DNA from: Neiella litorisoli
Lineage (GTDB): Bacteria; Pseudomonadota; Gammaproteobacteria; Enterobacterales; Neiellaceae
Assembly: GCF_014773395.1 (NCBI RefSeq)
Contig: NZ_JACXAF010000011.1
Location: forward strand, 1-34,909
Direction of reading: 5' to 3'
DNA length: 34,909 nucleotides
The notes beneath the pieces are model-generated. The model made no database searches and was not told the DNA's origin. It was given only the letters and a program-made list of their open reading frames with translations. Positions 16,315 to 24,906 of the stretch are shown here, piece after piece (positions within the stretch are counted from its first letter, which is position 1; every line of letters begins with the position of its first letter). The position numbers and the translations under genes were made by a program.

Positions 16315-16328
16315 TGCCAGCCAATCGC
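16296..16328. terminator. Bidirectional hairpin between queF and the M61 gene
   Basis: Perfect 10-bp arms GCGATTGGCT / AGCCAATCGC with a 13-nt loop that contains the queF stop codon. It fits a shared terminator for the two convergent genes, though there is no T-run. Confidence 0.5.
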
Positions 16329-16338
16329 GAAGCCACGC

Positions 16339-18105
16339 TTAACGGTTCGCCAACCAAGCCTTGCGGAGGGCATCGGCCTCTGACGAGGTTTTTGGTGCCA
16401 CCTGCAGTTTGTTGATCAGCTGCTGTGGCGGCGCAAGGGTCACTTCTCGCTTGGTCAAAATACCTTGGCGGAATAAGTGCAAGTGCAACGTCTGGCCCGC
16501 TGCCCAGCTGTGTTGAACGCGATCGAAGTTGCCAGAATGAACAGCAAAGCCGTCCACCGCGACAATCCGATCGCCTTGAGTTAATCCTGCGGTCCATGCA
16601 GGGCTATCGGTTGCGACAGCCCCGACTTTAAGGGCTTCAGCGGCGGCCTTGAGACTCGCTCCAAACCAAAACTTGGCTTTGTCGTTGGCTTTGTTTTGTA
16701 GCCCAGCCTCGGCTAATAGCTCGCTCCAATCAACAGCTAAAGGCGAGTCAATATGCTGCTGCCACCATTGGCCGACATCGGCCGGTGTCGTCACCAATTC
16801 AGCCATCGCCTGTTGCACCTGAGCTTCGGTTAGGCCATTGGGCAAACTAAACCGTTGGTAGAGCAAGCGGTGAAGCGCCGCAACACCAGCTTGATTGTCA
16901 GAGTGCTGCAATAGCCAAATATCGAGCGCCAGCGTCGCAGCAAAACCTTCTTGGTAAATATTGGCGTCGAAATTGTGGCCGTGCTGACCGCCGTGCTGGT
17001 TCCATTTGTACCAGCTGGCGTCGGCAACCGCTTGATGGCTGCCGCCCGGTGTTGCTTGATGGCGGCTCAAGCGTTTGGCCAACCGTTGATAAAACTTGGC
17101 CTCATCCATCAAACCAGATTTCAGCAACAACTTTTCTTGTAGGTAACTGGTTGAGCCTTCAGCCAACCACAGCAAGGTCGAGTGGTGGCGGTGATTCAGA
17201 TCGTATGGCACAAAAGCCGCTGGTCGGTAGGCTTTGACATTCCAAGTATGAACAAATTCATGGGCGACAAGTCCCATGAAATCGAGGTAGTTTTCGTCAT
17301 CATTAAACTTGAAACGATCCCACTGCATAATGGTGGAATTCAAATGCTCCGTGCCACCGCGAATATTGTCGGTGGCATGCACCATAAAGACATATTTAGA
17401 AAACGGGAAATGGCCCCACAATTGGTAAGACGCAACCACTAACTTCTTGATATCCGCATTGAGCTTGTCTAAATCCGCTGGCGTATGGCCCCAGACCACC
17501 AATTCAAATTTGGCCCCTTGGTAATTGAAGGAGCGATATTCATGCTCGCCCGCTTCAACCGGCGAATCAACCAACTGCTGATAGTTATCTGCAATCAACA
17601 CGTTTGCTGTTGCGCCCTGCGCCAACCCTGAGCGCACCTGCCAATGCCGCGGCACCGAGAGTTCTACTTGATATGACTGCTCCTGAACGCCCTCAACCGC
17701 CACCACCGCGGCAGCAAAATCGACAAACAAATGGGATTCATCCAAGTGGCGAGTGCGCATCGCCAAGTCATCGGCAGTCAATAAATAGCGGATCACCGCG
17801 CTGTCGCTGCCCGCTAATGGCGCCTGCCATTGGTGATCGGAAATAGCCGTGACCGGCAACGGATTACCTTTGCTATCAACGACTTCAAGATTAGTCATCG
17901 CGCTGGCAAAATCGAGTTGCTCGTAGCGACCCGTTCGCCAAATCGGCATGGCAAATTGCAGGGTCTGACCGTCGAGCTGGTCCATCTCAATTTCAACTTG
18001 CAACTGATGTTGTTCTGTCGCAACGGGAGTAAGCCTGACAAGCGATTCAGCGGAGCAATAAAAAGCAACCGTGAATGTGAGAAATACTATGATTTTGTTC
18101 AACAT
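16339..18105 (-). CDS. M61 (glycyl aminopeptidase-like) zinc metallopeptidase with PDZ domain
   Basis: A 588-aa exported peptidase. It has a signal peptide (cleavage near CSA-ES, about residue 19), so it is probably periplasmic. An N-terminal beta-rich M61 region (LRF/P-type: TLQFAMPIWRTGRYE) is followed by a gluzincin catalytic domain with HEFVHTWN (HExxH-type zinc motif, near 285) and the third ligand Glu in WLAEGSTSY, 20-odd residues later. A C-terminal PDZ domain (about 490-565) includes WTAGLTQGDRIVAVDGFAV. M61 enzymes remove N-terminal residues, often Gly or Ala. It is monocistronic, convergent with queF and divergent from the TPR gene. Confidence 0.88.
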   Translation of the reverse strand: MLNKIIVFLTFTVAFYCSAESLVRLTPVATEQHQLQVEIEMDQLDGQTLQFAMPIWRTGRYEQLDFASAMTNLEVVDSKGNPLPVTAISDHQWQAPLAGSDSAVIRYLLTADDLAMRTRHLDESHLFVDFAAAVVAVEGVQEQSYQVELSVPRHWQVRSGLAQGATANVLIADNYQQLVDSPVEAGEHEYRSFNYQGAKFELVVWGHTPADLDKLNADIKKLVVASYQLWGHFPFSKYVFMVHATDNIRGGTEHLNSTIMQWDRFKFNDDENYLDFMGLVAHEFVHTWNVKAYRPAAFVPYDLNHRHHSTLLWLAEGSTSYLQEKLLLKSGLMDEAKFYQRLAKRLSRHQATPGGSHQAVADASWYKWNQHGGQHGHNFDANIYQEGFAATLALDIWLLQHSDNQAGVAALHRLLYQRFSLPNGLTEAQVQQAMAELVTTPADVGQWWQQHIDSPLAVDWSELLAEAGLQNKANDKAKFWFGASLKAAAEALKVGAVATDSPAWTAGLTQGDRIVAVDGFAVHSGNFDRVQHSWAAGQTLHLHLFRQGILTKREVTLAPPQQLINKLQVAPKTSSEADALRKAWLANR

Positions 18106-18183
18106 ACGAGCTTGAAACCTGTTTCTGTTAGCGTTAGTTGGTTACACTTAACGCCTGTAATTTGTCATTAAAACGTGAGAGCC

Positions 18184-20421
18184 ATGACCAACTTTGCAAG
18201 GATGCTTTGGGTTAGTTTGCTGCTGATCAAACCAGCAGTTGCGGTCACTGATGCGCCTCAATGGGCGGCATTGTACCAGCAGCAGTGGCATCAGTCTGAA
18301 CAATCCCTGACCGATCGCAGCAAAAGCTTTGTCGACTCTCAACTTCCTTCGTTCGATCCTCAATCCCTGATAGACCTTAGTGCCTCAGAACGACGACAAG
18401 TTGCACAAGCAGCGGCAATTTATTTACGAACCGCGCCTTTTCGTGCTAACGGCCATACCTTTAATCAATACGCCCAGTTGATTATCGATTTGGCGATCAT
18501 GATTAAAGATCCGCTGCTCGAAGCTGAGGGTTATTACCATCTGGCACGGGACTCGGTGGAACACCGACAGCTCATTCAGCATGGTGAGCGACAGCTCAAT
18601 CAAGCGCTGCAAACCCTGTCATCGCAAGCCATCGCTGATGAAACCACTCACAGCATTGTGCTGGCTCACCTGTACTTACTGCGCGGCCAAATTCAGCTGC
18701 AGCGCAATCAGAATATTGAGGCCATCGAATCGGCAGAAACGGCATTAGTGCTAGCCGAAGCTCAGCAATTGCCCTGGTTAACCACCAATGCCATGTTTCT
18801 GTTGGGTGAAAGCCAGTTGCAGCTACAGCAACTGGATTTAGCCATCGAAGCGTTCTATCAAGCACTTAATTACTCAGAGCAGCAACAAGATCTGCTTCAA
18901 ACCACCAAAGCTTATGTCAACATCGGTTTGGTTTATCAACAACAAGGGCGCCAAAAAGACGCGATTAATCAGTTGCACCAAGCGGCGGAGCAATATCAGC
19001 AATTAGCCGAAGATTTGTTGCTGGCGAAAACACTGAACCAGCTCGCTAATCTTCATCATCAGGCCGATCAACTGAATCAGGCCATCGCCATTTATCTCAA
19101 TTCGCTGGCACTCTACAAGCAGCAAAACCATGCCAAAGGTGTCGCGGTAGTGAGCCAATCCATCGCTGATGTCTACCGTCAATTCGGCGAGCTTAATAAA
19201 GCTCGGCGCTATTTTCAGGACGCCCAACGACTGTTTCGGCAAATTCACGACAACGAGAGTCTATTGCAGCTCAGCCTGCTGGATGCCGAATTGCTCGATG
19301 CTGAGGGCCACACCGATCAGGCCTTGACCTTGCTGGAACAAACCAAGCAAGAAGTAGCCGACAACAGTGATTTGGCGATTGAGATCCGCAAGGTCATGAT
19401 CCGGCTACTGTTAAAGCAAGGCCAGTTCGAGCAAGCCAGTCGGCTAATGCAGCAAGAGCTCGATTATCTGGAACATCACGTCAACTCATCGATTCACATG
19501 CGGGTTAATCAGGTCCAGAGCAGCCACCAGATCCAGTTGCTGCAAAAACAACTTGATGACTATAAAAACAGTGCGGAAAACAAAGCGATACTGGCAGAGC
19601 GTTACCTCAACTACGCCAGCGGCTTATTCGTTATTGCGGTGCTGGCAATCGGCTCTATTTTGGGTCAGTGGCGCAAGCTTAGAACCCAACAGCATCGAAT
19701 CAAAGATCTGACTTATGATGCCTCTCACACCCAGTACACCGGGCTTGGCAATGGCCGCATGCTGGTGCCGCATTTGGTCAAGGAAACACTCAAATTACAG
19801 CGCCAGCAAGAAAATTGGTACGCCTCCGGAGCAACCGGACAACGCCCCACGGGCAAACTACTGACACTGATTCATGTGCCATTTTTGACCCATTTGCATC
19901 AGCGCTACGGGTTCGAGAGTGGTCGCAAAATCGAAATGAAGTATGGCCAGTTTTTACGTAGCCGATTTGCCGACCTGACTTTATTTCAACCACGAGATGA
20001 TGTCATCGCGGTGATCTTACCTAGCGCCTCAATTGAGGCTTCTGCGCAACGGGTGATTGATACCTTGCATGGTTTCGCGCCGCCAGGAATGACCAAGCGC
20101 AAACCACTGAGCGTGGCATTGATGCATTATCCGTTCACCCAAAAAAATAGCAAAGCAGTGAATGCCAGTGCTGCCAGTGAAATGTTGTTACTTGCGCTAA
20201 ACGCCGCCATGGAAATCACTGAGCGTCACAACAGTGATGTCTGGGTTGGCCTTGAAGCCTTGGAAACGGCCCCCGTCAGCTTGTTTCATTCTCGCCCCCG
20301 AGATAATACCTTGCTCGGCATTGATAAAGGCTTTATTCGGGTGCTATCGAACGCCGATAAAAGTGATATTAATTGGCCTTTTAAGTCAGAAAATCAAAAT
20401 TTTGTGCAGCGAGCCGAGTAA
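18184..20421 (+). CDS. Membrane protein: TPR sensor plus degenerate GGDEF domain
   Basis: A 745-aa protein with a signal peptide (MTNFARMLWVSLLLIKPAVA). A long periplasmic TPR array (about 70-440) contains several 34-residue repeats such as AIEAFYQALNYSEQQQDLLQTTKAYVNIGLVYQQQGRQKDAI. One membrane helix (YASGLFVIAVLAIGSIL, near 478-498) leads to a short coiled coil and a cytoplasmic GGDEF-like domain. That domain keeps the entry motif as TGLGNGRML, but the GGDEF signature appears as PRDDVIAVILP, so cyclase activity is unlikely. It probably senses through the TPR region and signals through the degenerate domain. It sits 107 bp upstream of an active-looking cyclase. A GTG at 18175 is an alternative start. 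Confidence 0.8.
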   Translation: MTNFARMLWVSLLLIKPAVAVTDAPQWAALYQQQWHQSEQSLTDRSKSFVDSQLPSFDPQSLIDLSASERRQVAQAAAIYLRTAPFRANGHTFNQYAQLIIDLAIMIKDPLLEAEGYYHLARDSVEHRQLIQHGERQLNQALQTLSSQAIADETTHSIVLAHLYLLRGQIQLQRNQNIEAIESAETALVLAEAQQLPWLTTNAMFLLGESQLQLQQLDLAIEAFYQALNYSEQQQDLLQTTKAYVNIGLVYQQQGRQKDAINQLHQAAEQYQQLAEDLLLAKTLNQLANLHHQADQLNQAIAIYLNSLALYKQQNHAKGVAVVSQSIADVYRQFGELNKARRYFQDAQRLFRQIHDNESLLQLSLLDAELLDAEGHTDQALTLLEQTKQEVADNSDLAIEIRKVMIRLLLKQGQFEQASRLMQQELDYLEHHVNSSIHMRVNQVQSSHQIQLLQKQLDDYKNSAENKAILAERYLNYASGLFVIAVLAIGSILGQWRKLRTQQHRIKDLTYDASHTQYTGLGNGRMLVPHLVKETLKLQRQQENWYASGATGQRPTGKLLTLIHVPFLTHLHQRYGFESGRKIEMKYGQFLRSRFADLTLFQPRDDVIAVILPSASIEASAQRVIDTLHGFAPPGMTKRKPLSVALMHYPFTQKNSKAVNASAASEMLLLALNAAMEITERHNSDVWVGLEALETAPVSLFHSRPRDNTLLGIDKGFIRVLSNADKSDINWPFKSENQNFVQRAE

Positions 20422-20528
20422 GCTTGGAAAAAATAGAAAGATTGCTTGTACGGGCAAGATTCTGACTTCTAGAATTAATAAATCGCTGGTACGTAGCGTA
20501 AACAGGTCCGCAAGCAGGAGTTAACGTA

Positions 20529-22034
20529 TTGAAGGACATGAATAAAGCATATCGAGACTTAGAGTCTAAGTTTTTAAGCGACAGGGAAACTCTGGGTCGG
20601 CTGGTCGAGCGCATGTCTCATGCATGCAAAGGTCAGCAAACGGAACTCGATAACAAGCTCGCGGCGTTGCGAACTTCGCTGAAAGAAAATGCCGATCTAG
20701 AAAACATTCGGCCGCTGACCGACCAAGTAGAAAACCTGCTGCAACAAGCCTCTGCAAGAATCGATGCCGATCTGGCGCAGGCCAAACAGAGCTTTTTTGA
20801 ATCCTGTTCGACCCTGCAACGCGCTCGGGGTCTGGAGCCGGAAACTCGGCGCCAACTACGCGCTGTGATCGAACAATCACAACTACCAGAAACCAAATTA
20901 ACTCATTTGCTGCCCCATTTGAGTACCTTGTCAGAGCTGTACAGCCAAGTGCTGGCCAATCTCCACCAGCAAAAAGGCATTGAACCGCAAACTTTACCGA
21001 AAAGCGTTCACGCGCTGAGTAACGCCCTGCTCAACGTGTTATCCGAATTCGACTTTGAAGCCAAAGCAGCACAAGCGATTAAAGAGCAGCGCAGCGCTCT
21101 GGCCCATGCTTCCAAGCCCGAAGAGTTGGTGACCATTTGCGTCGACTCGATGAAGATCATCATTGACGCCGTTAAGGTTGAACGCACTGGCTCAGAGCAA
21201 TTTTTAAGCCGCCTGAACGCCAGTTTGGATCGCATTAACCAAGCGTTGGAGCAATCGGTCAGCACTTCGGCGCAGCTCAACCAAGTGCAGCTGGAAACCG
21301 AAAAACAAATCCGCCAACAACTCTCTGCACTGTCGCAAGATGTGGAAGCCAGCGATCGCTTAGAGCCGTTGAAAGTTCAAATCGCTAGCCGGCTCGAATC
21401 GATCAATGATTTGCTGGCCAAACGCTCGAGCAACACCGAATTGGAACAAAAGTTGGAAGAAAGCTTGCAGCAAATGAGCAAGCGCTTAACCGAGCTTGAA
21501 AGCGAATCGAAGAATTATCAGACTCGGCTGGAAGAACAGCGCCACAAGCTTTACGTTGACAACCTAACCGGCCTGAAAAATAGAGCCGCATTCGATGAGC
21601 GCTTTGAAATTGAATTTGAACGCGCGCAACGTTATCAATTACCGCTGACCCTAGCGGTGATGGATTTAGATCATTTCAAAGCGATTAATGATACCTATGG
21701 TCACATCGCTGGCGACAAGACTCTTGGCGCCGTTGGCAAACTGCTCAAGCAGTGGCTGCGCGCTTCCGATTTTGTTGCCCGTTACGGTGGCGAAGAGTTT
21801 GTCTTGCTATTGCCGCAGCAGACCATCGCCTCTTCCACCCCAATGCTCAATAAGCTGTGCAAGAAAATTGCATCCATTCCGTTCATTTATAAAGGACAGA
21901 AACTCAACGTTACCATGTCAATTGGTGTCGCTCAGGCCGACCCTAAAGAATCTCGCATTGCGCTTTTTGATCGCGCTGACAACGCGTTATACCAAGCCAA
22001 AAACAACGGCCGTAATCAGATCGTTACGGCCTAA
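20529..22034 (+). CDS. Diguanylate cyclase (GGEEF) with long helical N-terminus
   Basis: A 501-aa cytoplasmic enzyme predicted to make c-di-GMP from two GTP. Residues 1-330 are helical and coiled-coil rich with no membrane segment (for example ELEQKLEESLQQMSKRLTELESESKNYQTRLEEQRHKLYVDNL). The C-terminal cyclase domain has DNLTGLKNRAAF, the metal-binding DLDHFKAINDTYGH, the GGEEF active site near residue 420 and, five residues before it, an RxxD inhibitory site (RASD), so product inhibition is expected. TTG at 20529 has AGGAG 10 nt upstream; an ATG at 20538 with GAAGGA almost touching it is the alternative. It follows the degenerate GGDEF gene and precedes ppnN. Confidence 0.93.
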   Translation: MKDMNKAYRDLESKFLSDRETLGRLVERMSHACKGQQTELDNKLAALRTSLKENADLENIRPLTDQVENLLQQASARIDADLAQAKQSFFESCSTLQRARGLEPETRRQLRAVIEQSQLPETKLTHLLPHLSTLSELYSQVLANLHQQKGIEPQTLPKSVHALSNALLNVLSEFDFEAKAAQAIKEQRSALAHASKPEELVTICVDSMKIIIDAVKVERTGSEQFLSRLNASLDRINQALEQSVSTSAQLNQVQLETEKQIRQQLSALSQDVEASDRLEPLKVQIASRLESINDLLAKRSSNTELEQKLEESLQQMSKRLTELESESKNYQTRLEEQRHKLYVDNLTGLKNRAAFDERFEIEFERAQRYQLPLTLAVMDLDHFKAINDTYGHIAGDKTLGAVGKLLKQWLRASDFVARYGGEEFVLLLPQQTIASSTPMLNKLCKKIASIPFIYKGQKLNVTMSIGVAQADPKESRIALFDRADNALYQAKNNGRNQIVTA

Positions 22035-22051
22035 AAATTATAAAACCAAGC

Positions 22052-22073
22052 AGCTGCTCAGCAGTGAGCAGCT
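22052..22073 (+). terminator. Hairpin between the cyclase gene and ppnN
   Basis: AGCTGCTC / GAGCAGCT, perfect 8-bp arms with a 6-nt loop, 17 nt after the cyclase stop codon. No T-tract follows, and ppnN begins 21 nt later, so partial termination or mRNA processing is possible. Confidence 0.4.
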
Positions 22074-22094
22074 TGTAGGCTGGAGGCTCGTCAT

Positions 22095-23450
22095 ATGATC
22101 ACTCAAATTAATCCCGTTGGCTCAATGGATCTACTTTCACAATTGGAAGTTGATCGACTCAAACAAACATCCACCTCAGAACTGTATCGATTATTTCGCA
22201 ATTGTTGTTTGGCGGTGCTCAATGTGGGCGCCCAAACGGACAATAGCCGCGAAATCCTCGATAGCTATAAAAGTTTTGATATTAACGTGTTACGCCGAGA
22301 GCGTGGGATCAAACTGGAACTATTGAACCCGCCCGAACAATCCTTTGTTGATGGCGAACTGATCCGCGGCATTCAAGAACATTTGTTTTCCGTGCTGCGA
22401 GATATTCTTTATGTTGAAAACCAGTACCAAAACAACCGCTTAATTAACCTCACCAGCTCAACCCATGTGACCCACGTGGTATTCGACATTTTACGCAATG
22501 CGCGGGCAATCCACTCGCAAGCCGACCCCAACATGATTGTCTGCTGGGGAGGTCACTCGATTGGTGAGAAGGAGTTTCTTTACACCCGCTCGGTTGGCTA
22601 CCAATTAGGATTGCGAGAGCTGAACATCGTCACCGGCTGTGGTCCTGGCGCGATGGAAGGCCCGATGAAAGGTGCTGCGATCGGCCATGCCCAACAACGA
22701 CAACGCAATTGCCGCTATTTGGGTCTGACCGAGCCAAGTATTATCGCCGCCGAACCACCCAATCCGATTGTCAACGAACTGGTGATCATGCCGGATATTG
22801 AAAAGCGGCTCGAAGCATTCGTCCGTTTAGGGCATGGTGTGATTATCTTCCCTGGCGGCGTTGGCACGGCCGAAGAGCTGCTGTATTTGCTTGGCATTTT
22901 ACTGCATCCCAAAAATGCAGCAGAGCCGTTACCTGTGGTGCTGACCGGGCCACAAAGCAGCGCCGATTACTTTAATCAAATTGATCAGTTCATTGCCGAC
23001 ACGCTCGGTAGTGAAGCGCAAAACCGTTATAAAATCATTATTGACGATCCGGTCGCGGTGGCACGCTACATTAGTGACAAAACCCAAGACGTTCGCGAGC
23101 ACCGCAAAGCACTTGGCGATGCATACCACTTCAACTGGTCGCTGCACATTGAGCCTGAATTTCAACTGCCGTTTGAGCCCAATCACGAGTGCATGGCGGA
23201 GCTCAACCTTCACCATAATCAGTCATCTGCAGCGCTTGCTTCAGCACTGCGCAAGGCTTTTTCCGGCATTGTTGCTGGCAACGTCAAAGAGGCAGGCATC
23301 AAAGCCATTGAGCGCAATGGGCCATTTGTGCTCCACGGTGAAAAAGACTTGATGGCGCGATTGGACAAGTTGCTCCAAGCCTTTATTGAGCAAGGCCGCA
23401 TGAAGCTGCCGGGCTCAACGTATCACCCGTGCTACACGGTACAAACCTAA
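22095..23450 (+). CDS. ppnN: Nucleotide 5'-monophosphate nucleosidase PpnN (YgdH)
   Basis: A 451-aa cytoplasmic enzyme that cleaves purine/pyrimidine nucleoside monophosphates into base and ribose 5-phosphate; E. coli PpnN is stimulated by (p)ppGpp. The central LOG-like Rossmann domain has the family motif [15 protein letters not shown] (near 253-267) and [21 protein letters not shown] (near 180-200). N- and C-terminal PpnN-specific domains are present, and the length matches E. coli YgdH (454 aa). GGAGG lies 8 nt before the ATG. xni starts one base after the stop codon, so the two are translationally linked. In E. coli ppnN follows queF and sits near sdaCB and xni; sdaCB is missing here. Confidence 0.95.
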   Translation: MITQINPVGSMDLLSQLEVDRLKQTSTSELYRLFRNCCLAVLNVGAQTDNSREILDSYKSFDINVLRRERGIKLELLNPPEQSFVDGELIRGIQEHLFSVLRDILYVENQYQNNRLINLTSSTHVTHVVFDILRNARAIHSQADPNMIVCWGGHSIGEKEFLYTRSVGYQLGLRELNIVTGCGPGAMEGPMKGAAIGHAQQRQRNCRYLGLTEPSIIAAEPPNPIVNELVIMPDIEKRLEAFVRLGHGVIIFPGGVGTAEELLYLLGILLHPKNAAEPLPVVLTGPQSSADYFNQIDQFIADTLGSEAQNRYKIIIDDPVAVARYISDKTQDVREHRKALGDAYHFNWSLHIEPEFQLPFEPNHECMAELNLHHNQSSAALASALRKAFSGIVAGNVKEAGIKAIERNGPFVLHGEKDLMARLDKLLQAFIEQGRMKLPGSTYHPCYTVQT

Positions 23451-23451
23451 C

Positions 23452-24198
23452 ATGGCACCGAATCTAGTTATCTTCGACGCGATGAATGTATTGCGTCGAA
23501 TTTATGCCGCCATTGAGCATACTCACGACAGTATTGAACGATTGCAGCAACAGTCTTGGCACAAAATGGCGCAATGTCTGGATGCGTATCAGGCCTCTCA
23601 TGCCGTCGCCGTGTTTGATGGCGAACAACCCGGTTGGCGCCATCAACTCTGGCCCGCTTACAAGGCAGGACGAAAACCTTTGCCAGCAGAGCTAGCTCAG
23701 GGACTTGATTCGATTCAACAATATTGGTGGCAGCAAGGCGTTGATAGTGTCTTACCCAGCCATGATGAAGCTGATGATGTGATCGCCACGTTGACCGTCA
23801 AAGCGGCCGAACATGGCGTCAATGTCATTATCATTTCTACCGACCAAGGCTTTTGTCAGTTGCTGGGGCCATCAATTCAACAGTACGATTGCTTTACTCG
23901 GCAACCACTGACCATTGCGCACTATCAGCAAAAATTTTCGATTTCGCCGCAACAATGGCCGCAATACAAAGCCCTCACCGGCGAATCGAGCAGTGATATT
24001 CCTGGCATATCTGGTTTTGGTCCGGCCACAGCGCGGGCATTTATCGAACAAAATTATGATGTCTCAACGCTGCCACCAGCAAAACAACAAAGTTGGCAGC
24101 AAGAACACGAGTTAGTCGCTATATTTCAACAATTAATGACGCTGAATACCGAGCGAGAACTCGGCTTCAAACTGTCAGATTTACGGTACCCCAAATGA
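23452..24198 (+). CDS. xni: Flap endonuclease Xni (ExoIX, YgdG)
   Basis: A 248-aa 5'-nuclease of the FEN superfamily, close in length to E. coli Xni (251 aa). The N-terminal acidic site starts LVIFDAMNVLRRIYAA, then FDGEQPGWRHQLWPAYKAGRKPLP, and the metal cluster DEADDVIATL. IISTDQGFCQLL and the helix-hairpin-helix-type DNA-binding GISGFGPATARAFIEQ follow. Xni acts on 5' flaps and lacks one of the metal-site residues of PolA/FEN enzymes. It begins one base after ppnN, and its stop overlaps the SDR start (ATGA). Confidence 0.94.
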   Translation: MAPNLVIFDAMNVLRRIYAAIEHTHDSIERLQQQSWHKMAQCLDAYQASHAVAVFDGEQPGWRHQLWPAYKAGRKPLPAELAQGLDSIQQYWWQQGVDSVLPSHDEADDVIATLTVKAAEHGVNVIIISTDQGFCQLLGPSIQQYDCFTRQPLTIAHYQQKFSISPQQWPQYKALTGESSSDIPGISGFGPATARAFIEQNYDVSTLPPAKQQSWQQEHELVAIFQQLMTLNTERELGFKLSDLRYPK

Positions 24199-24884
24199 CT
24201 CAGAACGTTTTAATCACCGGCGCTAATCGCGGCATTGGGCTGGAATTTTGCCAACAGTACCTCGCCGCCGGCGCCCGCGTATTTGCTTGCTGCCGAACAC
24301 CACAACAAGCCACCGAGTTAAATGCTCTGGCCAATGACTATCGGCAACTCACGGTATTGCCATTGGACATTGCCTCGCACCAGCAAGCCGCCGATATTGT
24401 CACTCAGCTAAACGGTGTCACGCTCGATGTATTAATTAACAACGCCGGTATTTATGGTGCTAAAGGTGCCAGCCTTGAGGCAATCGACGCAGAGGAGTGG
24501 CTCCATGTGCTGCACATTGACGCCATAGCGCCGGTGTTATTGACTCGTACCTTGCAGCCTTTACTTGGCAACGGCAGCAAAGTCGCCTTTGTGAGTAGCA
24601 AGATGGGTAGTATCGCCGATAATCAATCCGGCGGCAGTTACATGTATCGAAGTGCCAAAGCAGCCTTAAATGCAGCGGTGAAATCCCTAGCGATCGATTG
24701 GCATGAACACGGCATCCGCATTGCTCTGTTGCACCCTGGCTGGGTCAAAACCGATATGGGTGGCCCAAATGCGCTGATTTCAACCGATCAGTCGGTTGCC
24801 GGCATGAAAAATGTTATCGACTCGTTATCGGCCAATGACAACGGCCAATTCATTAACTATGATGGCGCCCCAATTCCTTGGTAA
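24195..24884 (+). CDS. SDR family NAD(P)-dependent oxidoreductase
   Basis: A 229-aa short-chain dehydrogenase/reductase, cytoplasmic. It has the Rossmann motif TGANRGIGLEF (8-18), DVLINNAGIYG, the catalytic Ser in FVSSKMGS and the YxxxK motif as YRSAK. The layout resembles small SDRs of the C-factor/sniffer type; substrate unknown. The start at 24195 overlaps the xni stop codon (ATGA). An in-frame extension to 24093 is rejected because it lies wholly inside xni. It is part of the ppnN-xni-SDR-HDOD operon, with 22 bp to the next start. Confidence 0.9.
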   Translation: MTQNVLITGANRGIGLEFCQQYLAAGARVFACCRTPQQATELNALANDYRQLTVLPLDIASHQQAADIVTQLNGVTLDVLINNAGIYGAKGASLEAIDAEEWLHVLHIDAIAPVLLTRTLQPLLGNGSKVAFVSSKMGSIADNQSGGSYMYRSAKAALNAAVKSLAIDWHEHGIRIALLHPGWVKTDMGGPNALISTDQSVAGMKNVIDSLSANDNGQFINYDGAPIPW

Positions 24885-24906
24885 CGGCACAATGAAGGAC
24901 TTCTGA

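Noticed and set aside
24093-24194. N-terminal extension of the SDR
   Set aside because: It lies wholly within xni in another frame, and the Rossmann motif starts right after the ATG at 24195.
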